From Streptococcus oralis subsp. tigurinus (GTDB lineage: Bacteria > Bacillota > Bacilli > Lactobacillales > Streptococcaceae), in the NCBI RefSeq assembly GCF_002356415.1, contig NZ_AP018338.1:682001-746000 (forward strand): a stretch of DNA of 64,000 nt. The letters run 5' to 3'. Made by a program: the position numbers and the translations under genes. This document shows positions 34,792 to 44,535 of this stretch, one piece after another (the stretch's first letter is position 1; each line of letters starts with the position of its first letter). A model generated the notes under the pieces. It searched no databases, was not told the DNA's origin, and saw only the letters and a program-made list of their open reading frames with translations.

Positions 34792-36965
34792 GGTTTCTTA
34801 CCGACTTTCTTAATGGTGGCGGTTTTGATTGGTGGTCTACTTCTTGTATTTTGTAGTGGTACTCTTTGAACAGTAGACGGACGTTCTTTTGTGATTGGAC
34901 GTTGTGAAGTTCTATCTGCTGTAGTGGTTGAAGTTGCTGGCTTTTGAACGGTTTTTTCTTGAACGGTATTGCCTTGGCGTTCCACTTTTGGACTTGAAAA
35001 ATCGGACTTAACTGCTGGACGCTCTTGTTTGGCTTGTTGAGATTCCTTATATGAAGTCTGAATATTAGACTGTTTTGAGGTCTGTTCATCATGATATTGT
35101 TCTTGTCTTGTAGTCGGTCTTTCATGAACAGAAGAAGCAGGCTGTTTTTTCTGTTTGACCTGTTCCATTTCAGAGCGACGCTTCGCAATGGTTTTTCGCC
35201 TTTGTTCCTGCTGTTCCTTGCGTCCACTGGCTCTGTCCGCTTTGGTTTGAGAAATACTACTGGTTAAATCACGGACATTCTCTTTTACTTTGGATTTTCC
35301 TTGATATACTGCATATCTTGCATTGGTCGGCAAATCTTTAACCTGTTCTTTCAAACCACTAGCAGTGTCTACCATTCTGTCTTTGGTATCAGCTACTGTA
35401 CCGATGGTTTGACCGATACGTTTTCCAAGTGTTGATTTTTCCTTTCCGTCTGGTCGGGAGTGATCTGCTTGTGTCCTTGCAGAACTCCCCGAACCCGACT
35501 GTCCTTTTTTACCTGTAACAATGGCAGACCCAGCCCCTAGAGTAGTCATGGAACGTCCAAGTTTCCGCTGTAGACGGTGCATGTGAGCGTGCATAAGCAT
35601 ACGAGGTTTTCTCATCACACGACTTCCCACACTTTGAGAATCGTTACTCTGTAGAGAAAACATACTCATTAAATCGCCCAGCTTGAAGTAGATTCCTGCA
35701 AAGGTCACAATCTGTAGAAAAGCAATCAAAAAGAACGGATAACCAGCCGATAAGGTATAGAGCATGGTTGAAATACTAAATGCTGTCGTAATAATCAATG
35801 TGATTCCAGCTCGTGTCAAAATGGTATTAAAGAGCTTTGTTATGGCTCGTTTTGACATACCATCAAATGATGGAATCATGCTTAAAATAAAGCTCACAGG
35901 CAGAAACATAGCATAGATGATAAAAAGTACCTGCGAGAAAATCATGATTCCTGTTAATAGGAATACAAATATGGAAATCCCAATATTGAAGACAAATAGG
36001 AAGAAGACTGTACCTAAACGGTTAATGGTCTTTGTAATGGTTAGATTGGTATTGCTTCTGTCTTCAATTTCTTCCGCAACAATTTTTTCTCTGTCTTCGC
36101 CATTGTTGGAATCTGGGCTGGTGGAGAGCAGGCTTTCCACACGGTCAATACCGATACTTTCAATGTCTGAACTGTTGTATTGAAGCAGTAGCCACGGTTG
36201 CTGAACCTGTATGGAAAACAGGCTATCTCTGATTAAGTCCACTCTGTCCTTGCCTTGACTATCGGAATGGGGCATGACAATCTTCGTGCCAAGTGATAAA
36301 CTGGCATTACTGATGTCTGATGAAAAGTCATTGATTTTTTTAATGTAGTCGGGAGCGTAGGCAATAAAGGAAGCCGATAGGATAAACACCAGCACAAAAT
36401 TCATAATGGCATGAATTGCCTTTGTGGTTTCTCTCTTTATCAGTCCCGTATAGGCAACATAAACCCCAAGAACCAAAATCAAGAGTAAGAGGAATCCAAC
36501 ATAGAAACCCTCTGTTGAAAATCCGTTTGCACTCACACCAGCTAAGGTCTGCATATTCTTACCAATGGAATCTGCTGTAGCGGAAATGAAGTCTAAGGAA
36601 TAGGCTTCCTGTACTAAGTAACCTGTCGCATTGGAAACATACAAACTGATTGTCCAAATAAAATTGGTAATGGCATATAGTCCATACATGACCTGTTTTC
36701 CAATCCCGTCCGACCAGTTCCACGGAAGCCAGCCCCAGCTATTATCCACATAAAAATCCAGTTGATAGTTTTCAAGTGGGTATCGGCTGTATTCATTTGC
36801 CACATTGACCGTATCATCTACCAAGCCCGCAGCTTGAACCACCGTTCCCAGCATGGCTAAAAGAAAAATGGCAATCACAAGTGTGAAAGCCACTGTCATT
36901 GCCACTTTACCTAGACGTTTCAGCGTCCAGTTTGATTTTATTCTGTTTACTATTGATGGTTTCAC
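34788..36965 (-). CDS. orf15: Tn916 Orf15, polytopic membrane channel protein (VirB6/TcpH-like)
   Basis: 725 residues. Residues 1-430 carry about eight membrane spans with an internal extracellular loop (IGIDRVESLLSTSPDSNN); residues 450-725 are a basic, low-complexity cytoplasmic tail rich in Q, K, R and T (GRKEQQEQRRKTIAKRRSEM...). This layout matches Tn916 Orf15 and TcpH-like mating channel proteins. Placed between the ATPase orf16 and the hydrolase orf14 with 2- and 4-base junctions. Confidence 0.93.
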   Translation of the reverse strand: MKPSIVNRIKSNWTLKRLGKVAMTVAFTLVIAIFLLAMLGTVVQAAGLVDDTVNVANEYSRYPLENYQLDFYVDNSWGWLPWNWSDGIGKQVMYGLYAITNFIWTISLYVSNATGYLVQEAYSLDFISATADSIGKNMQTLAGVSANGFSTEGFYVGFLLLLILVLGVYVAYTGLIKRETTKAIHAIMNFVLVFILSASFIAYAPDYIKKINDFSSDISNASLSLGTKIVMPHSDSQGKDRVDLIRDSLFSIQVQQPWLLLQYNSSDIESIGIDRVESLLSTSPDSNNGEDREKIVAEEIEDRSNTNLTITKTINRLGTVFFLFVFNIGISIFVFLLTGIMIFSQVLFIIYAMFLPVSFILSMIPSFDGMSKRAITKLFNTILTRAGITLIITTAFSISTMLYTLSAGYPFFLIAFLQIVTFAGIYFKLGDLMSMFSLQSNDSQSVGSRVMRKPRMLMHAHMHRLQRKLGRSMTTLGAGSAIVTGKKGQSGSGSSARTQADHSRPDGKEKSTLGKRIGQTIGTVADTKDRMVDTASGLKEQVKDLPTNARYAVYQGKSKVKENVRDLTSSISQTKADRASGRKEQQEQRRKTIAKRRSEMEQVKQKKQPASSVHERPTTRQEQYHDEQTSKQSNIQTSYKESQQAKQERPAVKSDFSSPKVERQGNTVQEKTVQKPATSTTTADRTSQRPITKERPSTVQRVPLQNTRSRPPIKTATIKKVGKKP

Positions 36966-36967
36966 AT

Positions 36968-39415
36968 TTACACCTCTTTTCGCACAGGTGGTCTGGTATC
37001 AAAGGCATGGAGCAGTTCTTCAAATACAGGGTGGAACTGTATCACACCGACACGACCATATAAATCACTGATAAGGCATTGCCCGTTTTCCAAATCACGC
37101 AATCGCTTCTGATTGTTTTCGTCCTCTGGGTCTACACCAAAAAAGGCTAAGGTCTTTTTAATCTCGTTAAGGTCAGTGGAACGAAATGCAAATTTTAAGC
37201 CGAGGTTATTTTTCAGTTTTTCATCTAAGAGGTCGTCTGTATTTTGGGTCACGAAATATACCCCAGCGTTCATAGCACGACCAGCCCGAACCAGCTTCAT
37301 AGATAGTGTTTTTCCTTGTGCTACCTGTAAAAAGCTCCATGCTTCGTCTAAATCTACAATCTTGAAAATGCTTCGGTCTGTATGGATAAAGTCTAAAGCA
37401 AAGGTACTAATGACAATCAGCATAGCAACGGATAAAAGCTCCATAGTGGTATATTCCTCAAAGGAAGTTTCCTTGTCGGGAAGTACCAAGTCCGCAACCT
37501 GTATAATGTTCAGTTGTTTTTCTAAGCTGATAGACTGCTCCACATAACCATTACTGAATAATAAATGTGCAAAGTCATAGTCTGTAAAACTTTCGATATG
37601 GTCGGCTATACTGGTACTTAGTGGCGTATTCTCAACCCGTAATTCCTCAATCACTTTCATCAACCCTCGTACTTCACTATTGGTTACTGCACGAATGGCT
37701 TTTCTAAGGATTGGGAAGCGTTCCCCATCACGAGAGGAAATCCCCGTAAGGAATGTCAGAATATCAATAGCCAGTGATTCAGAATCTTTGGGATTTTTCA
37801 TAATCACATAAGGGTCAAGTAAGCCTTTGTTTTTCTCATCAGAAGTCAGAGTGACGATATTGATTTCATGGGAAATCTCTGGCAAGGTTTCTTTCCATCT
37901 GCCACGTTCTGCTTTTGGGTCTACAATCACTGCTTGTGCCCCATAAAGCACCGCATAATAGACGATAAGGTTATTCGCAAAGGATTTACCACCACCCAGC
38001 GAACCAACAAAAGCCGACGCTAACGCATTGGTTACTGAACCCTTAACCCCTTGACTGGCAAGAGCAGGTTTCAGATAGACATTGCGTCCAGTATCTAAGC
38101 TGTAGCCAACATAAATCCCCTCATTTTCCCCCAGCATTTGAGTAGCACCAAAACCTAAACCAGCGAGGAAATCAGAGGTCACGTATTGAATATAATCATT
38201 CATATAACGCTTTCTGGCAGGTAAAAATTCTTCATGTAAGCCGAGCATATCCCCAAATGGTCGTACCAGTTTTACGCTTAAATCGTCATAAAAATCTTTC
38301 ACTTCATTACAACGACGTTTGAGTTCGTCAAGATCATTTGCTGATACCCTTACCACATAAGACAGCTTGTACATAGATTCCTTGCTTTGGTCTAAATTGG
38401 TTTCCAGCTCATTCACACTTTCCAGAGCTTCCGCCACATTGGAGCTGGTTTCATTATCACTTTGCCAAGCGTGGTTATCCAAGTCTTTCAGTTCTTTCTT
38501 TTTATTGCGGACAGTAGATAGGGCTTTACGATTCGCTACAATTTCCACATTCATTGACGTATCAATCGGGAATGTAAATTGCTGTTGCTGGTAGTAGAAG
38601 ATTTCAGAGGACGGGAAGTCCAGTTCTCCGACAATGCTGTTAATGGTAAAGTAAGCTACATAGACGGTTTCATCTTCCTGCTGGATTTTCAAATATCGCT
38701 GTTTTTCTTCCACCAAACAGCGAGTAGGCTTAATCAAGTCATAGTATTTAATCAGCGTTTCATTATCCAGCTTTTTCTTTGATAGATGGTACTCATACTC
38801 TTCATAGGCAGTGCCTGTCTGTCCGTAAAGGTGTTCAATCAGATAGCCGAAGTCGTCCTTATCTAACCTGCGGATTTTGAAACGACGAGAGATTTTATTT
38901 TCTAAGAGCTTTTCCATCTTCTGAAAACGCAGGATTTCATCATTACTCATACTAACAAAATCGTCCATCAGCTTATGGTTCACATCATAGACAAAATCAG
39001 ACAAAGCATTTTTTGCTTCAACGGTAAGACTTTTCATAGAAAACTCCTGATCGTTGAGAAGCAACTTAAAGCCGATAAAGAAACGGTAGTTCACTTGATT
39101 TTCGCCAATCATGGATATTAAAGCGTCTGTCTGTTGGTCGATTTTGTCATAGGCAACCGCTTTGAGCTTGCCAGTGACTTCATTTTTGGAACGCTCTTGT
39201 GCAGAACGTATGCTGGATTCTGTACTGATTTGTAAAGCATGAATTTTGCCATCACGATTTTGTGTGATAAGCTGTCTGAAAGAATCATGCACTTGTATTT
39301 TCTGTTCTGGACTTAGAAATGAGTAATTGTAAGGAACAAGCTCATAGTAAGCATAACATTCCCCGTCTTTATTCCAGACGAGATTGTTTTCAATGTATTT
39401 AATTGGATATGCCAT
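36968..39415 (-). CDS. orf16: Tn916 Orf16, VirB4-like conjugation ATPase
   Basis: 815 residues from ATG 39415, chosen for GGAGTG upstream; the open frame goes 17 codons further but overlaps orf17 more. N-terminal VirB4 domain (1-430), Walker A GSLGGGKSFANN (about 470), Walker B IFKIVDLDEAW. Provides energy for the type IV-like secretion channel. The 3' end of orf17 overlaps its start by 17 bases. Confidence 0.95.
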   Translation of the reverse strand: MAYPIKYIENNLVWNKDGECYAYYELVPYNYSFLSPEQKIQVHDSFRQLITQNRDGKIHALQISTESSIRSAQERSKNEVTGKLKAVAYDKIDQQTDALISMIGENQVNYRFFIGFKLLLNDQEFSMKSLTVEAKNALSDFVYDVNHKLMDDFVSMSNDEILRFQKMEKLLENKISRRFKIRRLDKDDFGYLIEHLYGQTGTAYEEYEYHLSKKKLDNETLIKYYDLIKPTRCLVEEKQRYLKIQQEDETVYVAYFTINSIVGELDFPSSEIFYYQQQQFTFPIDTSMNVEIVANRKALSTVRNKKKELKDLDNHAWQSDNETSSNVAEALESVNELETNLDQSKESMYKLSYVVRVSANDLDELKRRCNEVKDFYDDLSVKLVRPFGDMLGLHEEFLPARKRYMNDYIQYVTSDFLAGLGFGATQMLGENEGIYVGYSLDTGRNVYLKPALASQGVKGSVTNALASAFVGSLGGGKSFANNLIVYYAVLYGAQAVIVDPKAERGRWKETLPEISHEINIVTLTSDEKNKGLLDPYVIMKNPKDSESLAIDILTFLTGISSRDGERFPILRKAIRAVTNSEVRGLMKVIEELRVENTPLSTSIADHIESFTDYDFAHLLFSNGYVEQSISLEKQLNIIQVADLVLPDKETSFEEYTTMELLSVAMLIVISTFALDFIHTDRSIFKIVDLDEAWSFLQVAQGKTLSMKLVRAGRAMNAGVYFVTQNTDDLLDEKLKNNLGLKFAFRSTDLNEIKKTLAFFGVDPEDENNQKRLRDLENGQCLISDLYGRVGVIQFHPVFEELLHAFDTRPPVRKEV

Positions 39416-39791
39416 AAAATTCACTCCTAACTGCTGTAATGGCTTCTTGTGGCTGGTTTCTGCCAAGCGTTACTTTTTTTCCTGCATAGGTCAGCTTTGG
39501 TCGCAGTGCATAAGCAATGACAGACTTCAAAAATCCATAAGGCTTTTTACCATCAAAAGTTTTTGTAGACATAAACCATGTGAAAGCCACAGGAATCCCA
39601 AAGTATTTGAGAAATGCTCCCTCTATCATGGAAAGAGGGGGCAAGTTGCCAAGTATCATCACTGCAAAGAGTGACACGACAAACCATGTCATTTGCGTAA
39701 AGGTTATGGGAAACGGAAGTCTAAAATCATTGATAGAATACAGTACCTTTTCCACAGACCAGATACTGGTATAGCTTCGTATTTTCTTCAT
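39399..39791 (-). CDS. orf17: Tn916 Orf17, TcpE-like membrane protein
   Basis: 130 residues from ATG 39791, chosen for AAAGGA eight bases upstream; the long open frame before it (to 39905) runs through a terminator and the 3' end of orf18. Starts MKKIRSYTSIWSVEKVLYSINDFRLPFP, then two membrane spans. TcpE family component of the mating channel. Confidence 0.92.
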   Translation of the reverse strand: MKKIRSYTSIWSVEKVLYSINDFRLPFPITFTQMTWFVVSLFAVMILGNLPPLSMIEGAFLKYFGIPVAFTWFMSTKTFDGKKPYGFLKSVIAYALRPKLTYAGKKVTLGRNQPQEAITAVRSEFYGISN

Positions 39792-39809
39792 GTAATCAAT
39801 CCTTTCATA

Positions 39810-39839
39810 AAAAATAGGGGTAGCTGATTGAGCCACCCC
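39810..39839 (-). terminator. Terminator/attenuator between orf18 and orf17
   Basis: On the minus strand GGGGTGGCT-CAATC-AGCTACCCC then TATTTTTT, directly before orf17. It would limit the amount of orf17-orf13 mRNA. Confidence 0.8.
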
Positions 39840-39879
39840 GTAAAATAGAAAATCTGCCAGTAGTAATGTACCGACAGAT

Positions 39880-40377
39880 TTAATAGACGATTTCAAAAAT
39901 CCCATGATTGGTTGAGATAAACGTTCCTGAAAGGTCTAAATCCCGACCATAGGCTTGATAATCAATATAGTTTTGAAGACTAGCTGGTACTTCGCCTAAA
40001 GCACCCGTTTCTTCAATGTAGTAGCGTGCCACGTCATACATATCATCACAATCGGAATGAATGATAATATCCTCTTGATGTTCGCTTAGTTCTTCAATGC
40101 TTGAAAAATGAGTGAGCAGAGCAGATAGCTCCGATTGTAATTCTTCGGGTAATTCCGATACCATTTCCCATAGTCGATTGAGTTCGCCAATGGAAGTGTA
40201 TTCGTCAACCGTAAAGGGTAACTCGTAGTCATGAATGGCGTATTCCTCATATTCATCATTCAAGCCGATTTTCTCTTTGACTTCCTCAAAGTCAATGGGA
40301 AAGGTAAACCACGCACCGACCAATTCGCCCTCATTGTATTTGCCTAAATTCGCAATATAGACTTGCATATCGTCCAT
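39880..40377 (-). CDS. ardA: Antirestriction protein ArdA (Tn916 Orf18)
   Basis: 165 residues, highly acidic, the ArdA DNA-mimic. MDDMQVYIANLGKYNEGELVGAWFTFPIDFEEVKEKIGLNDEYEEYAIHDYELPF is the family start. It imitates bent B-DNA and blocks type I restriction enzymes during entry into a new host. It complements the ICE's orphan methylase. Confidence 0.96.
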   Translation of the reverse strand: MDDMQVYIANLGKYNEGELVGAWFTFPIDFEEVKEKIGLNDEYEEYAIHDYELPFTVDEYTSIGELNRLWEMVSELPEELQSELSALLTHFSSIEELSEHQEDIIIHSDCDDMYDVARYYIEETGALGEVPASLQNYIDYQAYGRDLDLSGTFISTNHGIFEIVY

Positions 40378-40493
40378 ATATTCACGTCCTTTCTTTGTAG
40401 AGATTCAAAAATCCCTACCGCACTTCGTTTGGTGTACCATTCCTTTGCGGAACATAAGAAAACCACTTATATTCCACAAAAGAACGGTTTTAT

Positions 40494-40715
40494 TTAAGCA
40501 CCAATAATGCGATTGAATAGCTCTAGTAAAATGTCTTTTACTCCAGCAGCGTTGAAGACTAAGCCAACCGCAATAATCGCAATAATTAAAAAGCCAATCA
40601 GTTTGCTAAACTCACGCTTGAAGCCAAGATACAAGCCAATCACAACGATTGCTAAAAGCACCAGTGATTGAGCGTTTGATAGAAACCAGTTATAAAGGTT
40701 TTGTCCAAAATTCAT
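40494..40715 (-). CDS. orf19: Tn916 Orf19, small membrane protein
   Basis: 73 residues with two membrane spans (about 14-30 and 38-56): MNFGQNLYNWFLSNAQSLVLLAIVVIGLYLGFKREFSKLIGFLIIAIIAVGLVFNAAGVKDILLELFNRIIGA. The size and layout suit a TcpD/VirB2-like channel component. Lies between ardA and the relaxase gene on the minus strand. Confidence 0.9.
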   Translation of the reverse strand: MNFGQNLYNWFLSNAQSLVLLAIVVIGLYLGFKREFSKLIGFLIIAIIAVGLVFNAAGVKDILLELFNRIIGA

Positions 40716-40757
40716 AAAAATGTTCTCCTCTCTATATTCAATGAATTTGTATTTGAG

Positions 40758-41962
40758 TTATTTTTTTGTTGTTATCACGTCCTGTTCTTTTACTGACTGT
40801 TGCTTCAAAATCTGCTTGTGTCGGTCTGTCAGTTTCGCATGGTCGAGAATGTCTTTTACAACCTGCGTCTGGTTGATTTCATCAAGTTTAATCGCAACCT
40901 TTAAGGTCGGGGCAACTTGATGAGATAGCCAGTTCAGCGTCCTTTGGAAGGAGTAAGGCTCTGGTTTTGTGGTTAGTTTTAATCGTTCACGATTGTTCCC
41001 AATAAACCAAGCCCATTCTTCATTCAGTTTCCAATCAGAACGAGGTTTGGAATCGTCTTTATCTACAAAACGGATATACCGATTGATAATTTTAAAGGCG
41101 GTATGCTCTGGATTGTCATAGACGAGTAAATCACGGACTGCATAATAGCACGCTCATTTTTCAATCGAATCTCAAAACGGTTTTTTACTTCTGCGTCTTC
41201 AATGGGAATATCATTTTTCTTGTACTGCTCGTAGTCCTTTTCATAGATACAGAAATAAACTTCACTTTGTAATGAACCGATATAGAGGGTGTTTCCCATA
41301 CATTCCTTTTCCTCTTTGCGTACCAGTTCGCCACTGCGATAGCTTTTAAAACTGCGGAAGACGGAGATACATTCTTCCTGTTGGCACTTTTCAGTGAGTA
41401 CAGGGATATTTAAAATCCCTGTCTTATCGTTAATGGCAAGGTCAAGGCGTTTCATCACACCGCCAGCCACCAAAACGTCCATAAAGAACTCATACCAGCT
41501 TCTTTGTTGTGCCAGAAGATAGCTTTCAAATTGTCTGCACCCACGACCTTTCAATTCCACCAGAACTCCTTTGTCCAGTTCATGGGAGCAAAGGACGAAT
41601 ATGTCGCCTAAAGCATAATGCTCTGAATAAGAATAGAAACCATAGTCCTCATGAAGAAAATAGGACAGTTTCAGTTGTAAGATGTTTTCGACCACCTGCT
41701 GTACGTCTGTTGTCGGAAAGCGAATTCTTACATAATCAAACAGCATTTCAAGGGGAGCGTCGGGATTGAAGCGTTCCAGAGCTTCCCAAAGGGACTGCTG
41801 TAAATCCTCTGATGGCTTGACTTTTCCTGTTTCAATATCGCTTAGATACTGCCTTGTAATACCAGTCGCAACAGCTAAACGGTTTTGAGATAGTCCATAA
41901 GCCAAGCGTTTTTCTTTTAAATGCTGTAACCAAGTTTGTTCATTCAGTAAAAATCCCTCCAA
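40758..41962 (-). pseudogene. orf20: Tn916 Orf20 relaxase (MobT/Rep_trans type), one-base frameshift
   Basis: Residues 1-270 read as intact Orf20: helix-turn-helix (LKEKRLAYGLSQNRLAVATGITRQYLSDIETGKVKPS) and the Rep_trans relaxase core (about 95-265). At about 41147 one base is missing (GAGCGTGCTATTATG where the intact gene needs GCTTATTATGCA), so the frame runs off after FEIRLKNERA into 29 unrelated residues and stops at 41063. The expected continuation (YYAVRDLLVYDNPEHTAFKIINRYIRFVDKDD...VITTKK) is open in the next frame to 40758. The full product would be about 400 residues. The start is a TTG overlapping a GGAGGG, so the true start is unsure. Relaxase activity is probably lost unless this is a sequencing error. 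Confidence 0.85.
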
Positions 41963-42139
41963 TCAAAAAGGCGTATGTCAACTTTTAAAGCCCATTTGAC
42001 ATACGCTGAAATTTTGTAAATCCCTTGTAACCAAAGGATTTTCTAATGTTTTTTTGACTGTTTCCTGTCGATTTGTACCCCCCTGTTAGATACGGGGGGT
42101 TAAGTGCTGGCGTGGCTATTGCCACACCAGCCAGCAAGA
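41963..42139 (-). other. Tn916-type origin of transfer (oriT) region
   Basis: Intergenic region between orf20 and orf21, where oriT lies in Tn916. It has two strong hairpins: ACCCCCC / GGGGGGT (42077-42100) and TGCTGGCGTGGC with GCCACACCAGCCAGCA (42105-42136). The nick site cannot be fixed by eye. Confidence 0.75.
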
Positions 42140-43525
42140 TCAGTCCACACCTGCGACTTCCGCTTCGCACGTCGCCTGCGTGGACTGTCTGCTGTTGGAT
42201 AACTTTTTAATTTCCTCCAAGAAATCATATCCTTTTGGTACAAGGGGAGTATAAAACTCTGATATGACACTTGTTCCTACATCAACATAGCCACGACCTT
42301 TGATTCGCTTTAAGAAGAAATCCTTTTGTACGTCACTGCCAAACATCATGCCATAGCCCATTTCAGACATACGACCTAAAGCCACTCTGAAATTAAACTG
42401 ATCACGGATTCCGTCGCCTAAATATTTTGCGTCTGGACGTTGACAAGCCAGTATTAGAAAGAAGCCAGCTTGACGACCTAACATGACAATCTGTTTCAGC
42501 TTATTCATAACTGCGGTGTTTTCTTTTGTTCCCAGCATTTCCATGAAAGCGACGTATTCATCAAAGATTAAGAAGTGTGCCGGGAGACCTAAGTAAGCAT
42601 AATTTTTGCCAGTCTTATAGTTCTTCATCTGCTTCATTTCCTCACTACGTTTCATCATTTCTTCATAGAATGTTTCAATGCAAGAAAGCAAGTCTTCTTT
42701 TCTATAGTAGACATTTGCCATCACAGAACCTAAGTCCGCAAGATCAGCATTTTTCGGGTCAAGAATATACAGTTTTGAATCTGTATGAAGCAAGGCTTCA
42801 ATCAGTGTCAGTATAAAGTAAGTTTTACCGCCACCTGTACCACCAGCAATCAACATATGAGGGAGCTTATCATATTCCCACCATACGTTTTTCATTAAGC
42901 GAAGTTTACCATCTTTAGCTTCTACTTCATCAATAGAAATACGACTGGCTATGGTGTCATAGAGCAAAGTATATTCCACATAGGAATCCTTTAACTCTTT
43001 ATCCGTCAGCTCACAGTACAAGCCACTCTCTAATTTCTTTTCCAAGTGTAAGAGTTGGTCTTGATATTTTCCCAGCGTGATTTCCACCCGTATCTGTATC
43101 AAGCCATTTTTAAGTCGATAATACATTTTAGGGAAGTAGGTTATCTTTTCCTTTGTACGACCAGCACTATCTTTAAAGAAACCCTCTGTTTTGACCTGTT
43201 CAGATTCATACCACTTGTTTTCAAGTATCATCTTTGCCAGTTTTTGACGGTGGTAAAGTTGTTTAACCGTATCATAGCGAACCCGTTTGAATACAAACGC
43301 TACCAGCAAGCAGATAAGAATTGCGACACTGAAACTGATAATTAAATAGGGAATGTCAATCTTATCTGCTTGTGATAGGTTAAAATCCTGCCAGTTGATC
43401 TGCTGGATTGTCTTCACATGAAACAGTCCGACAACCAGCAGGAAAACAGGCAGGAGTGACGCTATCGTAAAATGAAAGACTAAATCTTTACCAGATGGGC
43501 GAATCCTTTTACCACGCTGTTTCAT
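42140..43525 (-). CDS. orf21: Tn916 Orf21, FtsK/SpoIIIE-type coupling ATPase (TcpA)
   Basis: 461 residues with two N-terminal membrane spans (about 18-37 and 50-66) and a RecA-like motor: Walker A GGTGGGKTYF (about 227-236), Walker B HFLIFDEYVAF. It couples the relaxase-DNA complex to the channel. Directly upstream of oriT and orf20 on the minus strand. Confidence 0.95.
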   Translation of the reverse strand: MKQRGKRIRPSGKDLVFHFTIASLLPVFLLVVGLFHVKTIQQINWQDFNLSQADKIDIPYLIISFSVAILICLLVAFVFKRVRYDTVKQLYHRQKLAKMILENKWYESEQVKTEGFFKDSAGRTKEKITYFPKMYYRLKNGLIQIRVEITLGKYQDQLLHLEKKLESGLYCELTDKELKDSYVEYTLLYDTIASRISIDEVEAKDGKLRLMKNVWWEYDKLPHMLIAGGTGGGKTYFILTLIEALLHTDSKLYILDPKNADLADLGSVMANVYYRKEDLLSCIETFYEEMMKRSEEMKQMKNYKTGKNYAYLGLPAHFLIFDEYVAFMEMLGTKENTAVMNKLKQIVMLGRQAGFFLILACQRPDAKYLGDGIRDQFNFRVALGRMSEMGYGMMFGSDVQKDFFLKRIKGRGYVDVGTSVISEFYTPLVPKGYDFLEEIKKLSNSRQSTQATCEAEVAGVD

Positions 43526-43553
43526 GCGAAAAAGTCTCCTTTCTACCTAGCGA

Positions 43554-43940
43554 CTATTTGTCTTGTGTCGGTTCTTTCTTTGCTTGTGGTTGAGCTTTGA
43601 ATGAACTAGAATCCTTTGTCAGCACAATATCGTCTGCCTTGATATACCAGTCAACATCTGCTCCTTGATAGGTGGCAGTAGCAACGGTGTCCGCAATGGG
43701 ATTGATAAGTTCCACCCGTGCGTTATAATCAAACTCTTTCAAAGGCACGCTGGCAGGAATACTTACTTGAATCATGCGTCCTTGTCCTTTGGATTTTAAG
43801 TCATAGGTACGTTCCTTGATTTCATCTGAAACCGACCCGTCTTCATTTTGGATTCTCACTTCACGACGTAGAGCAGAGAATTTCAATTCTCCAAAAGTCG
43901 TGTCTTTATCTAATACAATGCCATTTGCTAATCTCATCAT
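43554..43940 (-). CDS. orf22: Tn916 Orf22, DUF961 family protein
   Basis: 128 residues: MMRLANGIVLDKDTTFGELKFSALRREVRIQNEDGSVSDEIKERTYDLKSKGQGRMIQVSIPASVPLKEFDYNARVELINP. Beta-rich, related to Orf23. Both begin the transfer operon and may be single-strand DNA-binding or accessory transfer proteins. The charged C-terminus (KKEPTQDK) is disordered. Confidence 0.92.
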   Translation of the reverse strand: MMRLANGIVLDKDTTFGELKFSALRREVRIQNEDGSVSDEIKERTYDLKSKGQGRMIQVSIPASVPLKEFDYNARVELINPIADTVATATYQGADVDWYIKADDIVLTKDSSSFKAQPQAKKEPTQDK

Positions 43941-43955
43941 TTTTCCTCTCTTTCT

Positions 43956-44270
43956 TTATTCTTTTATCATGTCGTCAGCATGTAAAAGGTAATTTGTAAA
44001 ACCACGAGTGCCGATTTTGTAGCCCTCTGCGGTAATACGTGGATTGACTAACTTCACACGTTCCTCAAAGCCGAAATGTTTTTCGCCAGCTTCAGCAGGA
44101 AGCACCACCACAATATCATCTGCTCTTTGAACATCAGAATAGAGATTATAGCTTCTTGATAAGACAGTTAGCCGTCCGTTGATTCTTCGCTGAACGACTT
44201 TATCCTCGCCAGCAAATTCTAAATTGCCGAATGTTTTTTCCATGTTGGGAATCACAAATTTAAGTTCCAT
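43956..44270 (-). CDS. orf23: Tn916 Orf23, DUF961 family protein
   Basis: 104 residues: MELKFVIPNMEKTFGNLEFAGEDKVVQRRINGRLTVLSRSYNLYSDVQRADDIVVVLPAEAGEKHFGFEERVKLVNPRI. Homologue of Orf22, 15 bases apart, so likely an ancient duplication. First well-conserved gene of the Tn916 transfer operon. Confidence 0.92.
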   Translation of the reverse strand: MELKFVIPNMEKTFGNLEFAGEDKVVQRRINGRLTVLSRSYNLYSDVQRADDIVVVLPAEAGEKHFGFEERVKLVNPRITAEGYKIGTRGFTNYLLHADDMIKE

Positions 44271-44292
44271 ATTTTTACCTATCCTTTCTTTT

Positions 44293-44367
44293 TTATTGGC
44301 TGAATGAATGTTTGATGGTCTTAAAGAGTGGGGAACGACCTTTTGATTCTTGATTTTTTGTTTTCAT
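44293..44367 (-). CDS. 24-residue peptide at head of Tn916 transfer operon
   Basis: ATG 44367 follows AAAGGAAG on the minus strand and encodes a basic peptide starting MKTKNQESKGRSPLF and ending KTIKHSFSQ. It precedes orf23 by 22 bases. It may be the small ORF sometimes listed as orf24. No function known; it could be a leader peptide, since a terminator hairpin lies just upstream at 44393-44427. Confidence 0.5.
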   Translation of the reverse strand: MKTKNQESKGRSPLFKTIKHSFSQ

Positions 44368-44392
44368 AAGTTCACTTCCTTTCAAAATCGGG

Positions 44393-44427
44393 TAAAAAAA
44401 TAGACACCTCATTTTTTGAAGTGTCTA
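44393..44427 (-). terminator. Attenuator before Tn916 transfer operon
   Basis: On the minus strand TAGACACTTC pairs with GAGGTGTCTA (one mismatch) around an A-rich loop, then a T run. It lies upstream of the small peptide and orf23. Confidence 0.75.
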
Positions 44428-44510
44428 CCTATTAAATATTCAAATTTTATTGGAAGTATCTTTATATCTTCACTTTTCAAGGATAAATCGTCGTATCAAA
44501 GCTCATTCAT

Positions 44511-44535
44511 AAGTAGTAAATTAGTAGTAAATTGA
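44511..44535. repeat. Int arm-type sites, orf23 end
   Basis: Two copies of AGTAGTAAATT in tandem (about 44511-44535), matching the site at the int end. Binding sites for the Int N-terminal domain. Confidence 0.7.

Noticed and set aside
34700..35227. 175-residue minus-strand frame within orf15
   Set aside because: It is in another frame of the low-complexity tail of orf15 and has no ribosome site or family.
39792..39905. N-terminal extension of orf17
   Set aside because: It runs through a terminator hairpin and overlaps ardA; ATG 39791 has AAAGGA and gives the known length.
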